Assembly: GCA_031281275.1 (NCBI GenBank) | Contig: JAITFP010000068.1 | Span: forward strand, 1 to 35,831 | DNA: 35,831 bases | DNA from: Candidatus Fibrimonadaceae bacterium | GTDB taxonomy: Bacteria; Fibrobacterota; Fibrobacteria; Fibrobacterales; Fibrobacteraceae | Reading direction: 5' to 3' | Part shown: positions 14,056 through 22,328 of the stretch, in pieces | How the letters are laid out: every line of letters starts with the position of its first letter | Position numbering within the stretch: position 1 is the stretch's first letter | Position numbers and translations under genes: made by a program | Notes under the pieces: model-generated | What the model was told of the DNA's origin: nothing | What the model saw: the letters and a program-made list of their open reading frames with translations, nothing else | Databases searched by the model: none

Positions 14056-14084
14056 TTGACAAACTCGCATATTTTTTCTATCTT
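14056..14084 (+). promoter_or_regulatory. Sigma70-type promoter of the FISUMP surface cluster
   Basis: TTGACA (14056-14061) and TATCTT (14079-14084) are separated by 17 bases. The predicted start is near 14091, giving a leader of about 45 nt with AGGAGA before the ATG at 14136. The -10 context TTTTCTATCTTTA matches the box before the EAL gene. Confidence 0.65.
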
Positions 14085-14135
14085 TAAGCACGATATGGTA
14101 TATAAATTCAACCCTCTCAACTAGGAGAAACACTT

Positions 14136-15470
14136 ATGAGAATCAATCTCTATAAAATAGTACTTTCGGCAAGCATTATGTTTGCTTTGGCATTCGCCCT
14201 TTCTTGTTACCCAATTGGCGATGATGACGACCCGAACAACGGCGAGAATAATCTTGATGATTCTAGTTCTTCTGGTAAAGGCGGAGGCTCTAAAAGTTCC
14301 AGTTCTTCTGAAACCAATCTTGTTGGCGAGAAAGGTACTTTCAAGGATAGCCGAGACGATAAAACTTACAAATGGGTTAAGATTGGTACTCAAATTTGGA
14401 TGGCAGAGAACTTGAATTACTTTGAACCGTGGGTAGGTCCAACAAGAGGCAATAAATGCTACGATAGCAAAGATGCCAACTGCGAAAAATATGGAAGGTT
14501 GTATGAGTGGGACGATGCAATACGTCTTTGCCCGGATGGGTGGCATTTGCCTACTTCAGCCGAATGGGATGCTTTGATAAGTGCTGTTGGCGATGATGCT
14601 GGCAAAAAACTAAAATCTACGAGTAGTGATTGGAGAGATGGTGCTGGAACCGATGAATATGGCTTTGGAGCGTTACCTGGTGGTACATTAACTAACGAAT
14701 TCTCAGACCTCTATATAAAAGGTTTTTGGTGGAATTCCACAGAAGATGGTGAAAGATCAGCTTGTACAAGAGTAATGGAACGTGATCGGTTCAGGGAGTA
14801 TTGTGCTTCTTATGATGATGAGGCTCGGAAAACAAACCAATACTCCATCCGTTGCATAAAGGGAAATTCTTCTTCTTCGTCTGTTACTTACGGAGAAATT
14901 ACCGATAAGCGAGACAATCAAAAATATCGCACCGTGAAAATCGGAACGCAAAACTGGATGGCACAAAATTTAAATTATGCCGAAAAAGGTATATGCTACA
15001 ATAGCAAAGATGCCAACTGCGAAAAATACGGGAGGCTTTACACATGGGCAAGTGCTATGAATGTATCGGAAGAATATAATACCAAAATACTTAACGCTCC
15101 TCCGGGGCAATATCAAGGTATTTGTCCTGATGGTTGGCATTTGCCAACCAAAAGCGAATGGAATACTTTGACAAACTACTCTAATGCTGGCGGTGGTGCT
15201 TTTAAAACATTAAAAGCTCGGAGCAGTGACTGGGGTGATTACTATGGTACAGATATTTATGGATTTAAAGGTTTACCAAGCGGTATATTATTTGCAGGAG
15301 AATTCTCAGACCTCTATGTAAAAGGTTTTTGGTGGAATTCCACGGAAGATGGTGATAGATCAGCTTGTACAAGAGTAATGGAACGTGATCGGTTCAGGGA
15401 GTATTGTGCTTCTTATGATGATGAGGCTCGGAAAACAAACCAATACTCAATCCGTTGCGTAGAAGACTAG
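14136..15470 (+). CDS. Lipoprotein with two tandem FISUMP domains
   Basis: The 444-residue protein has a lipoprotein signal (LAFALSC, Cys24), an acidic then Ser/Gly linker (25-65) and two FISUMP domains (about 66-244 and 250-444). Each shows (D/E)xRD(D/N)(K/Q), IGTQ(I/N)WMA(E/Q)NLNY, CYxSKDANCEKYGRLY, CPDGWHLPT(S/K), FWWNSTEDG and YSIRC. The last 53 or so residues of the two domains are almost identical, coded by 159-base segments with four differences, although the front halves have diverged. Function of the domain is unknown; a surface location is inferred. AGGAGA precedes the ATG. It heads a cluster with three further exported proteins at 15482-17015. Confidence 0.88.
   Translation: MRINLYKIVLSASIMFALAFALSCYPIGDDDDPNNGENNLDDSSSSGKGGGSKSSSSSETNLVGEKGTFKDSRDDKTYKWVKIGTQIWMAENLNYFEPWVGPTRGNKCYDSKDANCEKYGRLYEWDDAIRLCPDGWHLPTSAEWDALISAVGDDAGKKLKSTSSDWRDGAGTDEYGFGALPGGTLTNEFSDLYIKGFWWNSTEDGERSACTRVMERDRFREYCASYDDEARKTNQYSIRCIKGNSSSSSVTYGEITDKRDNQKYRTVKIGTQNWMAQNLNYAEKGICYNSKDANCEKYGRLYTWASAMNVSEEYNTKILNAPPGQYQGICPDGWHLPTKSEWNTLTNYSNAGGGAFKTLKARSSDWGDYYGTDIYGFKGLPSGILFAGEFSDLYVKGFWWNSTEDGDRSACTRVMERDRFREYCASYDDEARKTNQYSIRCVED
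14697..14855 (+). repeat. Intragenic near-identical repeat, first copy
   Basis: This 159-base segment matches 15300-15458 with four single-base differences. It codes the C-terminal subdomain of the first FISUMP domain (EFSDLY to YSIRC). The offset is 603 bases, a whole number of codons. Confidence 0.95.
15300..15458 (+). repeat. Intragenic near-identical repeat, second copy
   Basis: Partner of 14697-14855, coding the C-terminal subdomain of the second FISUMP domain. Sequence outside the repeat differs far more, so recent gene conversion or segmental exchange is likely. Confidence 0.95.
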
Positions 15471-15481
15471 GAGTTCTCATT

Positions 15482-15802
15482 ATGAACCGAAGCAGCTTAA
15501 AAATCGCACTAGCGGCAACCCTTGGGATTGCCTATGTATTCACATTTTCCTGTTCTTCTGATGATAACCGTGCGGGTTGTATGACTGAAATTATGTGTTA
15601 TGAATTTGGCGGATATGGAATGGAAAGCGAGTTGAAAGAGTCTTGTAATAACCGTAATGATGAATACTTGTCAGGAGGTTGTCCAAGCAATTGGAAATTA
15701 AAATGCACTGAAAAGGGTAATGCAGGGTTCTCCATGGTCTATTATTATTATATAGAAGTTGAATCTCAATCAGAACATTGCGAAACAAAGGAGGTACCAT
15801 GA
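15482..15802 (+). CDS. Small Cys-rich lipoprotein
   Basis: I chose the ATG at 15482 because AGGAG precedes it and a clear lipoprotein signal follows (MNRSSLKIALAATLGIAYVF, then TFSC with the lipid Cys). The mature protein of about 80 residues has six more cysteines (as in RAGC, EIMC, KESC, GGC, LKC and EHC), enough for three disulfides. No family is recognised. Its first 39 bases are nearly the same as those of the next gene (15799), so the signal-peptide part is shared between unrelated mature proteins. The stop overlaps the next start (ATGA). Confidence 0.72.
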   Translation: MNRSSLKIALAATLGIAYVFTFSCSSDDNRAGCMTEIMCYEFGGYGMESELKESCNNRNDEYLSGGCPSNWKLKCTEKGNAGFSMVYYYYIEVESQSEHCETKEVP

Positions 15803-16416
15803 ACCGAAACAGCTTAAAAATCGCACTAACAGCAATCCTCATCTTTTGTGCCTCCGCAATGGCAGATGAAGAAGAAAAGCCTACCGAAACTAAAAAGGTT
15901 GACACTGCTGCCATAATGAAAAGGGTTTACAATTTTCGCGGTGGCATCAATTTCAGTTCTGCCTACAATTCCAGAAGCGTGTTCGGTTTTCATGTTGGTG
16001 GAATGGCTGATATACCGCTTAACTTGGTGGATCTTGGAAATGAAGCCTATCTGTTTGAATTCCATGTGGGAGCGCAGTTCGTAAAAAAGGGCGGGAAATA
16101 TAGATATTATTCACTCTTCAACGGTTATTATAGTCGTTCATTTGATGCCTATTATCTTGAAATGCCTGTACCTTTCTCATTCAAAAAAACATTCTCGGAA
16201 AATATCTCTGCAAGAGCTGATTTTGGACCATATATTGCCTTTGGCTTGTTTGGAACCCAAAAAGCTTTTGACGAATTGAGCCGATTTGATGCGGGAATAA
16301 TATACGGAACGGTGATAGATTTCGCAAAAAAGTATAGCCTTGGAGCACACGTAGGAACGGGACTAAGCGATGATGATATATACTCGTTTTACATGACTTT
16401 GAGTTACAAACTTTAA
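15799..16416 (+). CDS. Outer-membrane beta-barrel protein (porin-like, small)
   Basis: The start at 15799 has a strong AAGGAGG and follows the preceding gene with a four-base overlap. The 205-residue product has a signal peptide cut near SAMA-DEEE, an acidic/Lys stretch and then alternating strands rich in Gly, Tyr and Phe, ending in MTLSYKL, with a terminal pattern typical of outer-membrane barrels. Phrases such as LEMPVPFSFKK, ADFGPYIAFGLFG and SLGAHVGTGL fit the OMP_b-brl_2 type (PF13568). It probably sits in the outer membrane beside the co-transcribed lipoproteins. Substrate or partner is unknown. Confidence 0.75.
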   Translation: MNRNSLKIALTAILIFCASAMADEEEKPTETKKVDTAAIMKRVYNFRGGINFSSAYNSRSVFGFHVGGMADIPLNLVDLGNEAYLFEFHVGAQFVKKGGKYRYYSLFNGYYSRSFDAYYLEMPVPFSFKKTFSENISARADFGPYIAFGLFGTQKAFDELSRFDAGIIYGTVIDFAKKYSLGAHVGTGLSDDDIYSFYMTLSYKL

Positions 16417-16439
16417 CACTTTTTCAAGGAGAAACAACA

Positions 16440-17015
16440 ATGAAAAAACTCGCATTTATCGTAGCAGTTCTGGCACTTGGCACATTCGCGCAGGAGCAGG
16501 AAAAATCAAAAGAAGAAAACGCAAATGACGGCATAGCATTAGGCATTCGGGGTGGAGTTCATATAATGTCAATGGGAACCTTTGATTTATCTGTTGGCTG
16601 GCATTTGGGTGCGGTGCGTGATGTTATGAAATTAGCCGATTTGGAAATGTTTGGAAGTATATATCTCCAGCCCGGTGTACTGTTTTTCACAAAAAATAGT
16701 TGGTTTGATACGAAAACGTACTGGATTGAGTTCCCTATTCTTGCCTCTTGGAAACACAATAGGTACAGAGTCAACATAGGTCCTTATGTTAATTTAGGCT
16801 TGCTCGGTGATTTTGAGGACAAGGCTGCGACTGCGATTAGCGGGCAACGCGAAGAATCAATGAACAGATTTGATTTAGGGCTTTCCTTTGGCACCAGCTA
16901 CGAACTTTGGAGGTTTTGGCTGGGCGCAAGCTACAATTATGGCTTCATAAAAGTATCCGATTACCACGACAGCGGCTCCGCAAGCTATAGGCTAACTCTG
17001 GGATTTAATTTGTAA
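16440..17015 (+). CDS. Outer-membrane beta-barrel protein
   Basis: AAGGAGA precedes the ATG. The 191-residue product has a short signal peptide (MKKLAFIVAVLALGTFA), a charged linker and barrel-type strands, ending RLTLGFNL with a hydrophobic/aromatic terminus. It shares layout and phrases with the preceding gene (IEFPILASWK against LEMPVPFSFK; NIGPYVNLGLLGDF against ADFGPYIAFGLFGT), so the two are diverged paralogues of the OMP_b-brl_2 type. It is the last gene of the surface cluster and converges on the PBP1A gene nine bases away. Confidence 0.75.
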   Translation: MKKLAFIVAVLALGTFAQEQEKSKEENANDGIALGIRGGVHIMSMGTFDLSVGWHLGAVRDVMKLADLEMFGSIYLQPGVLFFTKNSWFDTKTYWIEFPILASWKHNRYRVNIGPYVNLGLLGDFEDKAATAISGQREESMNRFDLGLSFGTSYELWRFWLGASYNYGFIKVSDYHDSGSASYRLTLGFNL

Positions 17016-17024
17016 AAAGAAAAA

Positions 17025-19259
17025 TCAAAACACCTGCCTCGCCTTTGCATTTTTTGCATTGGGAGCAGCAGGTGTGGAAGTGTTGCTGAATATGGTAGCA
17101 CCGCTTTCTTTTGGTTGCTCAAAATGCTTACCGTCACATTCCTCAATATCGGGGGAGGAGGCGGTGTAAAGGCAGCTTGTGAATTGATTGCAATATGAAC
17201 CAGATATTTTGCCAGTGTAATTGCAAATTTTTCTTGAAATAACTCCCTGAGGAACTGAGAATTGCAATTCTGGCAAATTTTTGTGAATTTCCGGCATAGA
17301 ACCCATCCATATTGGCAAAGCATCTTCTGTGCCTGTGTGTCCCGGTCCCATTGGCAAAAAGTCATCTGTTCCAATCCATACTCCCATTGTGTATTGCTTG
17401 GTAAAACCTATATACCACGCATCTGTATAATCATTTGTGGTTCCTGTTTTGCCGCCGCTCGGATGGTGAAAACCGCTTGCCCATACTTTTGCCGCTGTTC
17501 CTCCTGTATTTACCGTTTGCAGCATTGAAACCATAAGATAAGCGGAAGGCTTTTTCAAAACCTCGTGCTCAACCTTGTAGTTTTTTTCTATGACTTCGCC
17601 GTTTTTGCCAACTATCGCCTCTATATAATGAGGTTCTATTCTAGTGCCCAGATTTGGGAAAACCGTGTAAGCACTTGTCATTTCCATAAGAGTTGCTCCC
17701 ACCGAGCCTAAGGCAATGCTAGGCACAGCCTGCAAAGGGGATCTTTTAACTCCGAACTTGCGCGCATATTCCACAACATTTCTAAGCCCATACTTCATGC
17801 CAACTTGAATTGCTGGCAAATTTTGAGAAAGCGCAAGTGCTTTGCGGTAGCTCATCATACCTTTGAATTCCTTTGAATAATTGCCGGGTCTCCAAAACTT
17901 TGCTGTGTCCACAGGGTCTGGAATTGTTATGGGAGCATCATTTACCGAGTCACAAGGAGATGCACCGTTATCCATTGCGGTTGCATAAACAAAGGGCTTG
18001 AACGAAGAACCTGGCTGCCTCAAAGTTTGCACCGCTCGGTTCCACTTGCTCTCATTGAAATTTTTTCCGCCCACCATTGCTCTAATCGCACCGGTTTCGT
18101 TTTCTATCAAAATAACGGCTACCTGTGCTTGTCTATAACGCGAAGAATCTGGATAAATTGTTTTTGCCGTATCTTTTTCCAGATAATTTTTAGTGAAATC
18201 TGCATAAACGGAATCAAATTTATTGAGAACGCTGTCGTTATGCATACTATATTTTTTTGCCAAGTTAAATTTCCAAATAACGCGCTGGCGAAGTTTTCTG
18301 TCAACTCTTATCCTTTGCTTCAAGGCTGCTGCTTCAACTATTTGTTGCGCATTTGGGTCTATGGTGCTGTAAATTGAAATGCCATCTGCATAAAGAGAAT
18401 TTTCACCGTATTTATTTTCCAAATATTTGCGTATTTCTTCCATATAATAAGGTGCTATGGTAGAATCTATTTTCGTTTCGGTAATCAAAGGCATTTTTAT
18501 GTAGTTGTTGTAATCATCTTTTGAAATATATCCTGCATCTCTCATAGCGAATAAAACTGTGTTTCTGCGGGCAATGGCGGCTTCGGGTTTACGGTCGGGG
18601 CGGTAGGCTTCTGGGCGTTGGAGCATTCCTGCAAGCACGGCTATTTCGGGAATGGTAAGTGAGTCCAAAGGACGACCAAAATAAAACTGCCCAGCAGATT
18701 GAAATCCATAATTTCCGCCTGCCAAATAAACCTCGTTCATGTAAAATTCCAAAATTTCTTCTTTGGTATATGTTTTTTCCAAGCGAATGGCGGTCATGGC
18801 TTCGCGTATTTTGCGGGTGATTGAGCGTTCCGGGGTTAGAAATAAAAGTTTTGTGAGCTGCTGGGTTAGCGAACTTGCCCCTCTCATTTTGTTGCCTGTT
18901 CTAAAACTCTCAATTACAGCACTCGGAATAGCGAGGGGGTTCATGCCCCAATGATTCCAGAATTTGCGGTCTTCCGTTGCCAAAACAGCATTTTTCACAA
19001 TATCTGGAATGCTGTCTATGGGAGTCCAAATTCTTTTTTCCACAAAAAATTCGTGAACTAAAATTGAATCCTTATCATAAATTTTTGTTATCAAGCGTGG
19101 TTCTATGGTTTCCAGTTTTTCAAAAGAAGGCAGTGTTGGAGCGAGTTTAAACCAAACTATGCAAATAGCTACCAAGCCTAAAATCACAGGAAACCCAAAA
19201 ACGAGAATCCAAAGCAATTTTTTTTTGCCCAAATCCCTAACATCAATCCCACTTTGCAT
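17025..19259 (-). CDS. mrcA: Penicillin-binding protein 1A, bifunctional
   Basis: This class A PBP polymerises glycan strands and cross-links peptidoglycan. From the ATG at 19259 it has 744 residues: a membrane anchor at about 14-38; a GT51 domain with Glu96 (TEDRKFW), RGASSLTQQL and Glu176 (MNEVYL); and a transpeptidase domain with Ser418 (PGSSFK), Ser478-Gln-Asn480 and KTGT at 604-607. A C-terminal tail has Cys679, Cys690, Cys696 and Cys708, then a Pro/Ala/Asn-rich end. I prefer 19259 to the ATG at 19316 because a TTTCTACATT box puts the predicted transcript start at 19260. No Shine-Dalgarno is seen. The symbol is by function; ponA would serve equally. Confidence 0.92.
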   Translation of the reverse strand: MQSGIDVRDLGKKKLLWILVFGFPVILGLVAICIVWFKLAPTLPSFEKLETIEPRLITKIYDKDSILVHEFFVEKRIWTPIDSIPDIVKNAVLATEDRKFWNHWGMNPLAIPSAVIESFRTGNKMRGASSLTQQLTKLLFLTPERSITRKIREAMTAIRLEKTYTKEEILEFYMNEVYLAGGNYGFQSAGQFYFGRPLDSLTIPEIAVLAGMLQRPEAYRPDRKPEAAIARRNTVLFAMRDAGYISKDDYNNYIKMPLITETKIDSTIAPYYMEEIRKYLENKYGENSLYADGISIYSTIDPNAQQIVEAAALKQRIRVDRKLRQRVIWKFNLAKKYSMHNDSVLNKFDSVYADFTKNYLEKDTAKTIYPDSSRYRQAQVAVILIENETGAIRAMVGGKNFNESKWNRAVQTLRQPGSSFKPFVYATAMDNGASPCDSVNDAPITIPDPVDTAKFWRPGNYSKEFKGMMSYRKALALSQNLPAIQVGMKYGLRNVVEYARKFGVKRSPLQAVPSIALGSVGATLMEMTSAYTVFPNLGTRIEPHYIEAIVGKNGEVIEKNYKVEHEVLKKPSAYLMVSMLQTVNTGGTAAKVWASGFHHPSGGKTGTTNDYTDAWYIGFTKQYTMGVWIGTDDFLPMGPGHTGTEDALPIWMGSMPEIHKNLPELQFSVPQGVISRKICNYTGKISGSYCNQFTSCLYTASSPDIEECDGKHFEQPKESGATIFSNTSTPAAPNAKNAKARQVF

Positions 19260-19266
19260 AAAGCGT

Positions 19267-19272
19267 AATGTA
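19267..19272 (-). promoter_or_regulatory. Promoter -10 of PBP1A (leaderless)
   Basis: Minus-strand TTTTCTACATTACG contains TACATT at 19272-19267. Transcription would start at about 19260, next to the ATG at 19259. Confidence 0.45.
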
Positions 19273-19285
19273 GAAAAAAATCTCG

Positions 19286-19335
19286 TGCCTGAAAGGCATA
19301 AATGAACCCTGCCCACGAAGTGAAAATGGCAGGGT
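19286..19335. repeat. Two inverted repeats upstream of PBP1A
   Basis: TGCCT and AGGCA (19286-19290, 19294-19298) form a small hairpin. ACCCTGCC and GGCAGGGT (19306-19313, 19328-19335) form 8-bp arms around 14 bases. They lie just upstream of the PBP1A -10 and could be operators or remnants; no T-run suggests a terminator. Confidence 0.4.
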
Positions 19336-19389
19336 GAGTAAAATTCTGTGATATTTATGCCAATTTAAGACGTTTTTTATAAATTTTTC

Positions 19390-19428
19390 TATATTTACGC
19401 TAATCATCCAGTGCACTGGCGGATTAGC
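19390..19428 (+). promoter_or_regulatory. Promoter and nested palindrome before the DUF4143 ATPase
   Basis: TTTTCTATATTTA gives -10 TATATT at 19390-19395 and a start near 19402. A 30-base palindrome (19399-19428) sits at that start: outer arms GCTAATC and GATTAGC enclose a perfect 12-base core CCAGTGCACTGG, and 26 of 30 bases pair. AGAGGA and the ATG follow. Its position over the initiation site fits an operator; as RNA it would be a stable hairpin in the leader. Confidence 0.6.
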
Positions 19429-19442
19429 ATATAGAGGATTTT

Positions 19443-20672
19443 ATGATTAAAAGAACATTGCAGCCATTTATACAGGAAACTTCGCAGAGTTTCCCTGTGC
19501 TGCTTTTGTGCGGAATGCGGCAGGTTGGCAAGTCAACCCTGCTTAAAAGCATTAAGGAAAAAGGTAGAAAATATATATCGTTTGACGATGTTCAGTTGAA
19601 GAATTTCGCAAGGAATGACCCTAAATTGTTTTTGCAAACATATCCGCCGCCTATTATCATAGATGAGGTGCAGTATGCCCCTGAGCTATTTACATATATA
19701 AAAATTTATGTTGACGAGCATCCAAAAGAAAGAGGGGCTTTTTGGCTTTCTGGTTCACAGCAGTTTAGGTTAATGAAAGGCATTAGGGAATCTTTGGCGG
19801 GACGCATAGCCATAATGGATTTGATGGGGCTTTCCCAAATGGAAATTATGCGGAAATCAGGCAAAAGCACTCCTTTTTTGCCTTCTTTTGATATGCTCAA
19901 AGAAAATAAGGCAAATACATCTTTTAGCGCAAAACAGGTATTTGACACTATTTTAAGAGGTTCTTTCCCTGCGCTTTACGCTTTTCCAAGCACAAGGACG
20001 GATATTTTCTACAGAAGCTATTTGCAAACTTATATAGAAAGAGATGCGAGGGACGATTTAGGGTTAAAAAACGAGTTAAAATATTACGATTTCATTCGGG
20101 CAGTGGCGGCAAGAACCGGAAACTTGCTGAATTATGCAAATCTCGCAAGTGATGTGGATATAAATGTAAAAACTGCAAAAATTTGGCTTGATTCTCTGGT
20201 GCGTGCTGGTATTGTGATGCTGGTAGAGCCATACAGCGCAAATATAAATAGGAGAATTGTGAACACCCCTAAAATTTATTTTATGGATACTGGACTAGCA
20301 AGCTATCTAACAAAATGGAATTCTGCGGAAACTTTGATGAACGGAGCTATGAGTGGAGCAATGCTGGAAACTTATGTTTTATGCGAGATAATCAAGAGTT
20401 ACAGGCATAATTGCAGAGAAGAGAATATAAGTTTTTATAGGGATAGCAATGGGGTGGAAATAGATTTTATAATAGAACAAGACGGGGTTTTGCATCCTAT
20501 AGAAGTAAAAAAAACGGCAATGCCGAGCAAAGATTCTTGCAAAAATTTTTCTGCATTGAAAAGTTTAGGGAAGAAAACGGGAATAGGCACCGTATTGTGT
20601 TTCTACGAATCTACTATCCCTATCTGCGAAGATGTCCTTTCTATTCCCGTGTGGAAAATCGCAGATTCATAA
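19443..20672 (+). CDS. AAA ATPase with DUF4143 and nuclease-like C-terminus
   Basis: The 409-residue protein matches the widespread AAA_14 plus DUF4143 family. It has Walker A (GMRQVGKST, about 25-33), Walker B (PIIIDEVQ), a sensor-like LSGSQQF, and the family segment YLQTYIERDARDDLGL (about 200-215). The DUF4143 part includes VKTAKIWLDSLVRAGIVMLVEPY and KIYFMDTGLASYL. Near the end NGVEIDFIIEQDG and HPIEVKKTAMPSK resemble a PD-(D/E)xK nuclease fold. The family's role is unclear; members occur in many copies in gut bacteria and are suspected of toxin-like or mobile behaviour. It is transcribed alone from its own promoter with a palindrome in the leader. Confidence 0.88.
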   Translation: MIKRTLQPFIQETSQSFPVLLLCGMRQVGKSTLLKSIKEKGRKYISFDDVQLKNFARNDPKLFLQTYPPPIIIDEVQYAPELFTYIKIYVDEHPKERGAFWLSGSQQFRLMKGIRESLAGRIAIMDLMGLSQMEIMRKSGKSTPFLPSFDMLKENKANTSFSAKQVFDTILRGSFPALYAFPSTRTDIFYRSYLQTYIERDARDDLGLKNELKYYDFIRAVAARTGNLLNYANLASDVDINVKTAKIWLDSLVRAGIVMLVEPYSANINRRIVNTPKIYFMDTGLASYLTKWNSAETLMNGAMSGAMLETYVLCEIIKSYRHNCREENISFYRDSNGVEIDFIIEQDGVLHPIEVKKTAMPSKDSCKNFSALKSLGKKTGIGTVLCFYESTIPICEDVLSIPVWKIADS

Positions 20673-20692
20673 CTGCCGTTCCAAGAGGGGAA

Positions 20693-20704
20693 TTTACTAC
20701 ATTT
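20693..20704 (+). promoter_or_regulatory. Promoter -10 of psd (leaderless)
   Basis: TTTACTACATTT holds -10 TACATT at 20698-20703, so the predicted start is 20710, the A of the psd ATG. No Shine-Dalgarno precedes the start. No convincing -35 hexamer is seen at 16-18 bases. Confidence 0.45.
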
Positions 20705-20709
20705 AAAAC

Positions 20710-21579
20710 ATGAACTCCATAGCATATTCTTTTTTTAAACTTTTGCCCAAAAATGCCCTTAGCAGGGCTTTTGGGAATTTTTCAAGAGCAGAAATTCCTA
20801 TTATTAGCAGTTTGTCGGCAAAATGGTTTGCAAAACGCTATAATATAAATTTGGAAGAATCGGAAGTTCCCGAAGATGGATTTGCCAATATTCATGAGCT
20901 TTTCACAAGAAAATTGAAAAGCGATGTTCGAATCATAGAAGACAATGCAGAGGTTGTTTGCCCTGTGGATGGGGTTTTAACAGCTTTTGGAATGCTCACC
21001 GAAAAGCCGGAATATATGCAGGCAAAGGGGAAATATTACCTTTTGAAAAATTTACTCCGCAATAAAGAACTCGCTCAAAGATTCATTGGAGGCGTGTGGG
21101 CAACCGTGTACCTTTCACCGCACAACTACCACCGCATACACTCCCCTGTTTCTGGAAATGTGACCGCAGCCTATTATTGCCCAGGAACGCTTTGGCCCGT
21201 GAATGCGGGGAGCGTTGAAAGAATAGAAGGGCTTTTTTCAATAAACGAAAGACTTATAACCCAAATCAACACCTACGATGGCGGCGAGGTTTTGTTAGTT
21301 AAAATAGGAGCCACAAATGTTGGGCGCATTTCTGTTGATTACAAAAAAGACTGGTTCACAAACTCAATGCCGCCAATAGCAAGCCGCAAAGCACTTTTCA
21401 CAAAATGGGAACCGGAGCAGCAAATTTACGCTTACACAAAGGGTCAAGAAATAGCCCGTTTTGAAACGGGCAGCACAATTATACTAATTTGCAATAGAGC
21501 AATTCTTCAAAGAACCAAACACCTTTTTGCCGAACTTGAAGGCAAAAAAGTGAAAGTGGGACAGGGATTGATGGTTTAA
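20710..21579 (+). CDS. psd: Phosphatidylserine decarboxylase proenzyme
   Basis: The 289-residue proenzyme makes phosphatidylethanolamine from phosphatidylserine at the inner membrane. It cleaves itself to form a pyruvoyl group: the cleavage motif here is TGST (253-256), with Ser255 as the pyruvoyl source, in place of the more usual LGST. The charge relay residues Asp87 (CPVDGVL) and His144 (HNYHRIHSP) are present. Length fits the bacterial large-subunit type. It is followed convergently by cpoB only seven bases away. The upstream gene is the unrelated ATPase, and psd has its own leaderless-type promoter. Confidence 0.93.
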   Translation: MNSIAYSFFKLLPKNALSRAFGNFSRAEIPIISSLSAKWFAKRYNINLEESEVPEDGFANIHELFTRKLKSDVRIIEDNAEVVCPVDGVLTAFGMLTEKPEYMQAKGKYYLLKNLLRNKELAQRFIGGVWATVYLSPHNYHRIHSPVSGNVTAAYYCPGTLWPVNAGSVERIEGLFSINERLITQINTYDGGEVLLVKIGATNVGRISVDYKKDWFTNSMPPIASRKALFTKWEPEQQIYAYTKGQEIARFETGSTIILICNRAILQRTKHLFAELEGKKVKVGQGLMV

Positions 21580-21586
21580 TCCTTAA

Positions 21587-22324
21587 TCAAAGCCCCTGTA
21601 AAATATCTGCTGCTCTGTGGAACTCGTTGCTGGAGATGCAGTGTGCAGTGTTTAGAAGCTTTTGCAGCCAGGCTTTTTGCTTTGCCTTGTCCTTAGCTTC
21701 TTCTGCCATGCTCGCTAGCTTAAACTCAACTGGGCAAACTTTTACACCTTGCGGAAATTTTTCCAAAAGAGTTTTGAAAAGAGTTTCAGCGTTTTCCTTT
21801 TTTCCGGCATCCAGCATGCACATAGCCATCCAATACAAAGAGTTTTCTGCAAGCTCTCCCGTTTTTACAGATTCGTAAATTTGCTTAAAGCCATTATAGG
21901 CAACAGCATATTCACCCCTCAAATAATCTGCGCGAGATGCATTGTATAGAGCTTCCATTTCGCTATTGTGTTCTTTTGGCTGCTCGTGCACAGGTTTAGC
22001 TGCTTTTGCAGCACTCTTATGCACAACTCCCAAAAGCTTGTCTAGCCTAAATGTAATTTCTTCCATGCGCGCTTCGGATTTATCGCCCTGGTCGTTGATT
22101 CTGGAATTAAGTTCCGCAAGGTCTGCTTTTAAACGCGATAAACTTTTGGACTGTTCCAATTCCAACGAGTCTAAAACTCGCATAAGGGAATCTAGCCTCC
22201 TATTCACACTTGCCGCAGAACTATCGGTTGCGTTCTTAATTTCTTTTGTGCGCAGCACCGTTATGCTCGAACAAGAGCAAAGTGCCACGCACAGAATGCA
22301 TGCAAAAGAAAAAAGAATTTTCAT
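21587..22324 (-). CDS. cpoB: CpoB/YbgF-like lipoprotein with coiled coil and TPR
   Basis: The 245-residue protein has a lipoprotein signal (CVALCSCSS), a coiled coil of about 35-95 (RRLDSLMRVLDSLELEQ, LSRLKADLAELNSRI) and a TPR-like region from about 125 (LYNASRADYLRGEYAVAYNGF, NSLYWMAMCMLDAGKKENAETLFKTLLEKFP). In the Tol-Pal system CpoB coordinates peptidoglycan synthesis by PBP1B with outer-membrane constriction. The classical protein is periplasmic rather than lipidated, so the lipobox is a variation. It follows pal by four bases without a clear ribosome site, so coupled translation is likely. Confidence 0.8.
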   Translation of the reverse strand: MKILFSFACILCVALCSCSSITVLRTKEIKNATDSSAASVNRRLDSLMRVLDSLELEQSKSLSRLKADLAELNSRINDQGDKSEARMEEITFRLDKLLGVVHKSAAKAAKPVHEQPKEHNSEMEALYNASRADYLRGEYAVAYNGFKQIYESVKTGELAENSLYWMAMCMLDAGKKENAETLFKTLLEKFPQGVKVCPVEFKLASMAEEAKDKAKQKAWLQKLLNTAHCISSNEFHRAADILQGL

Positions 22325-22328
22325 AGAG

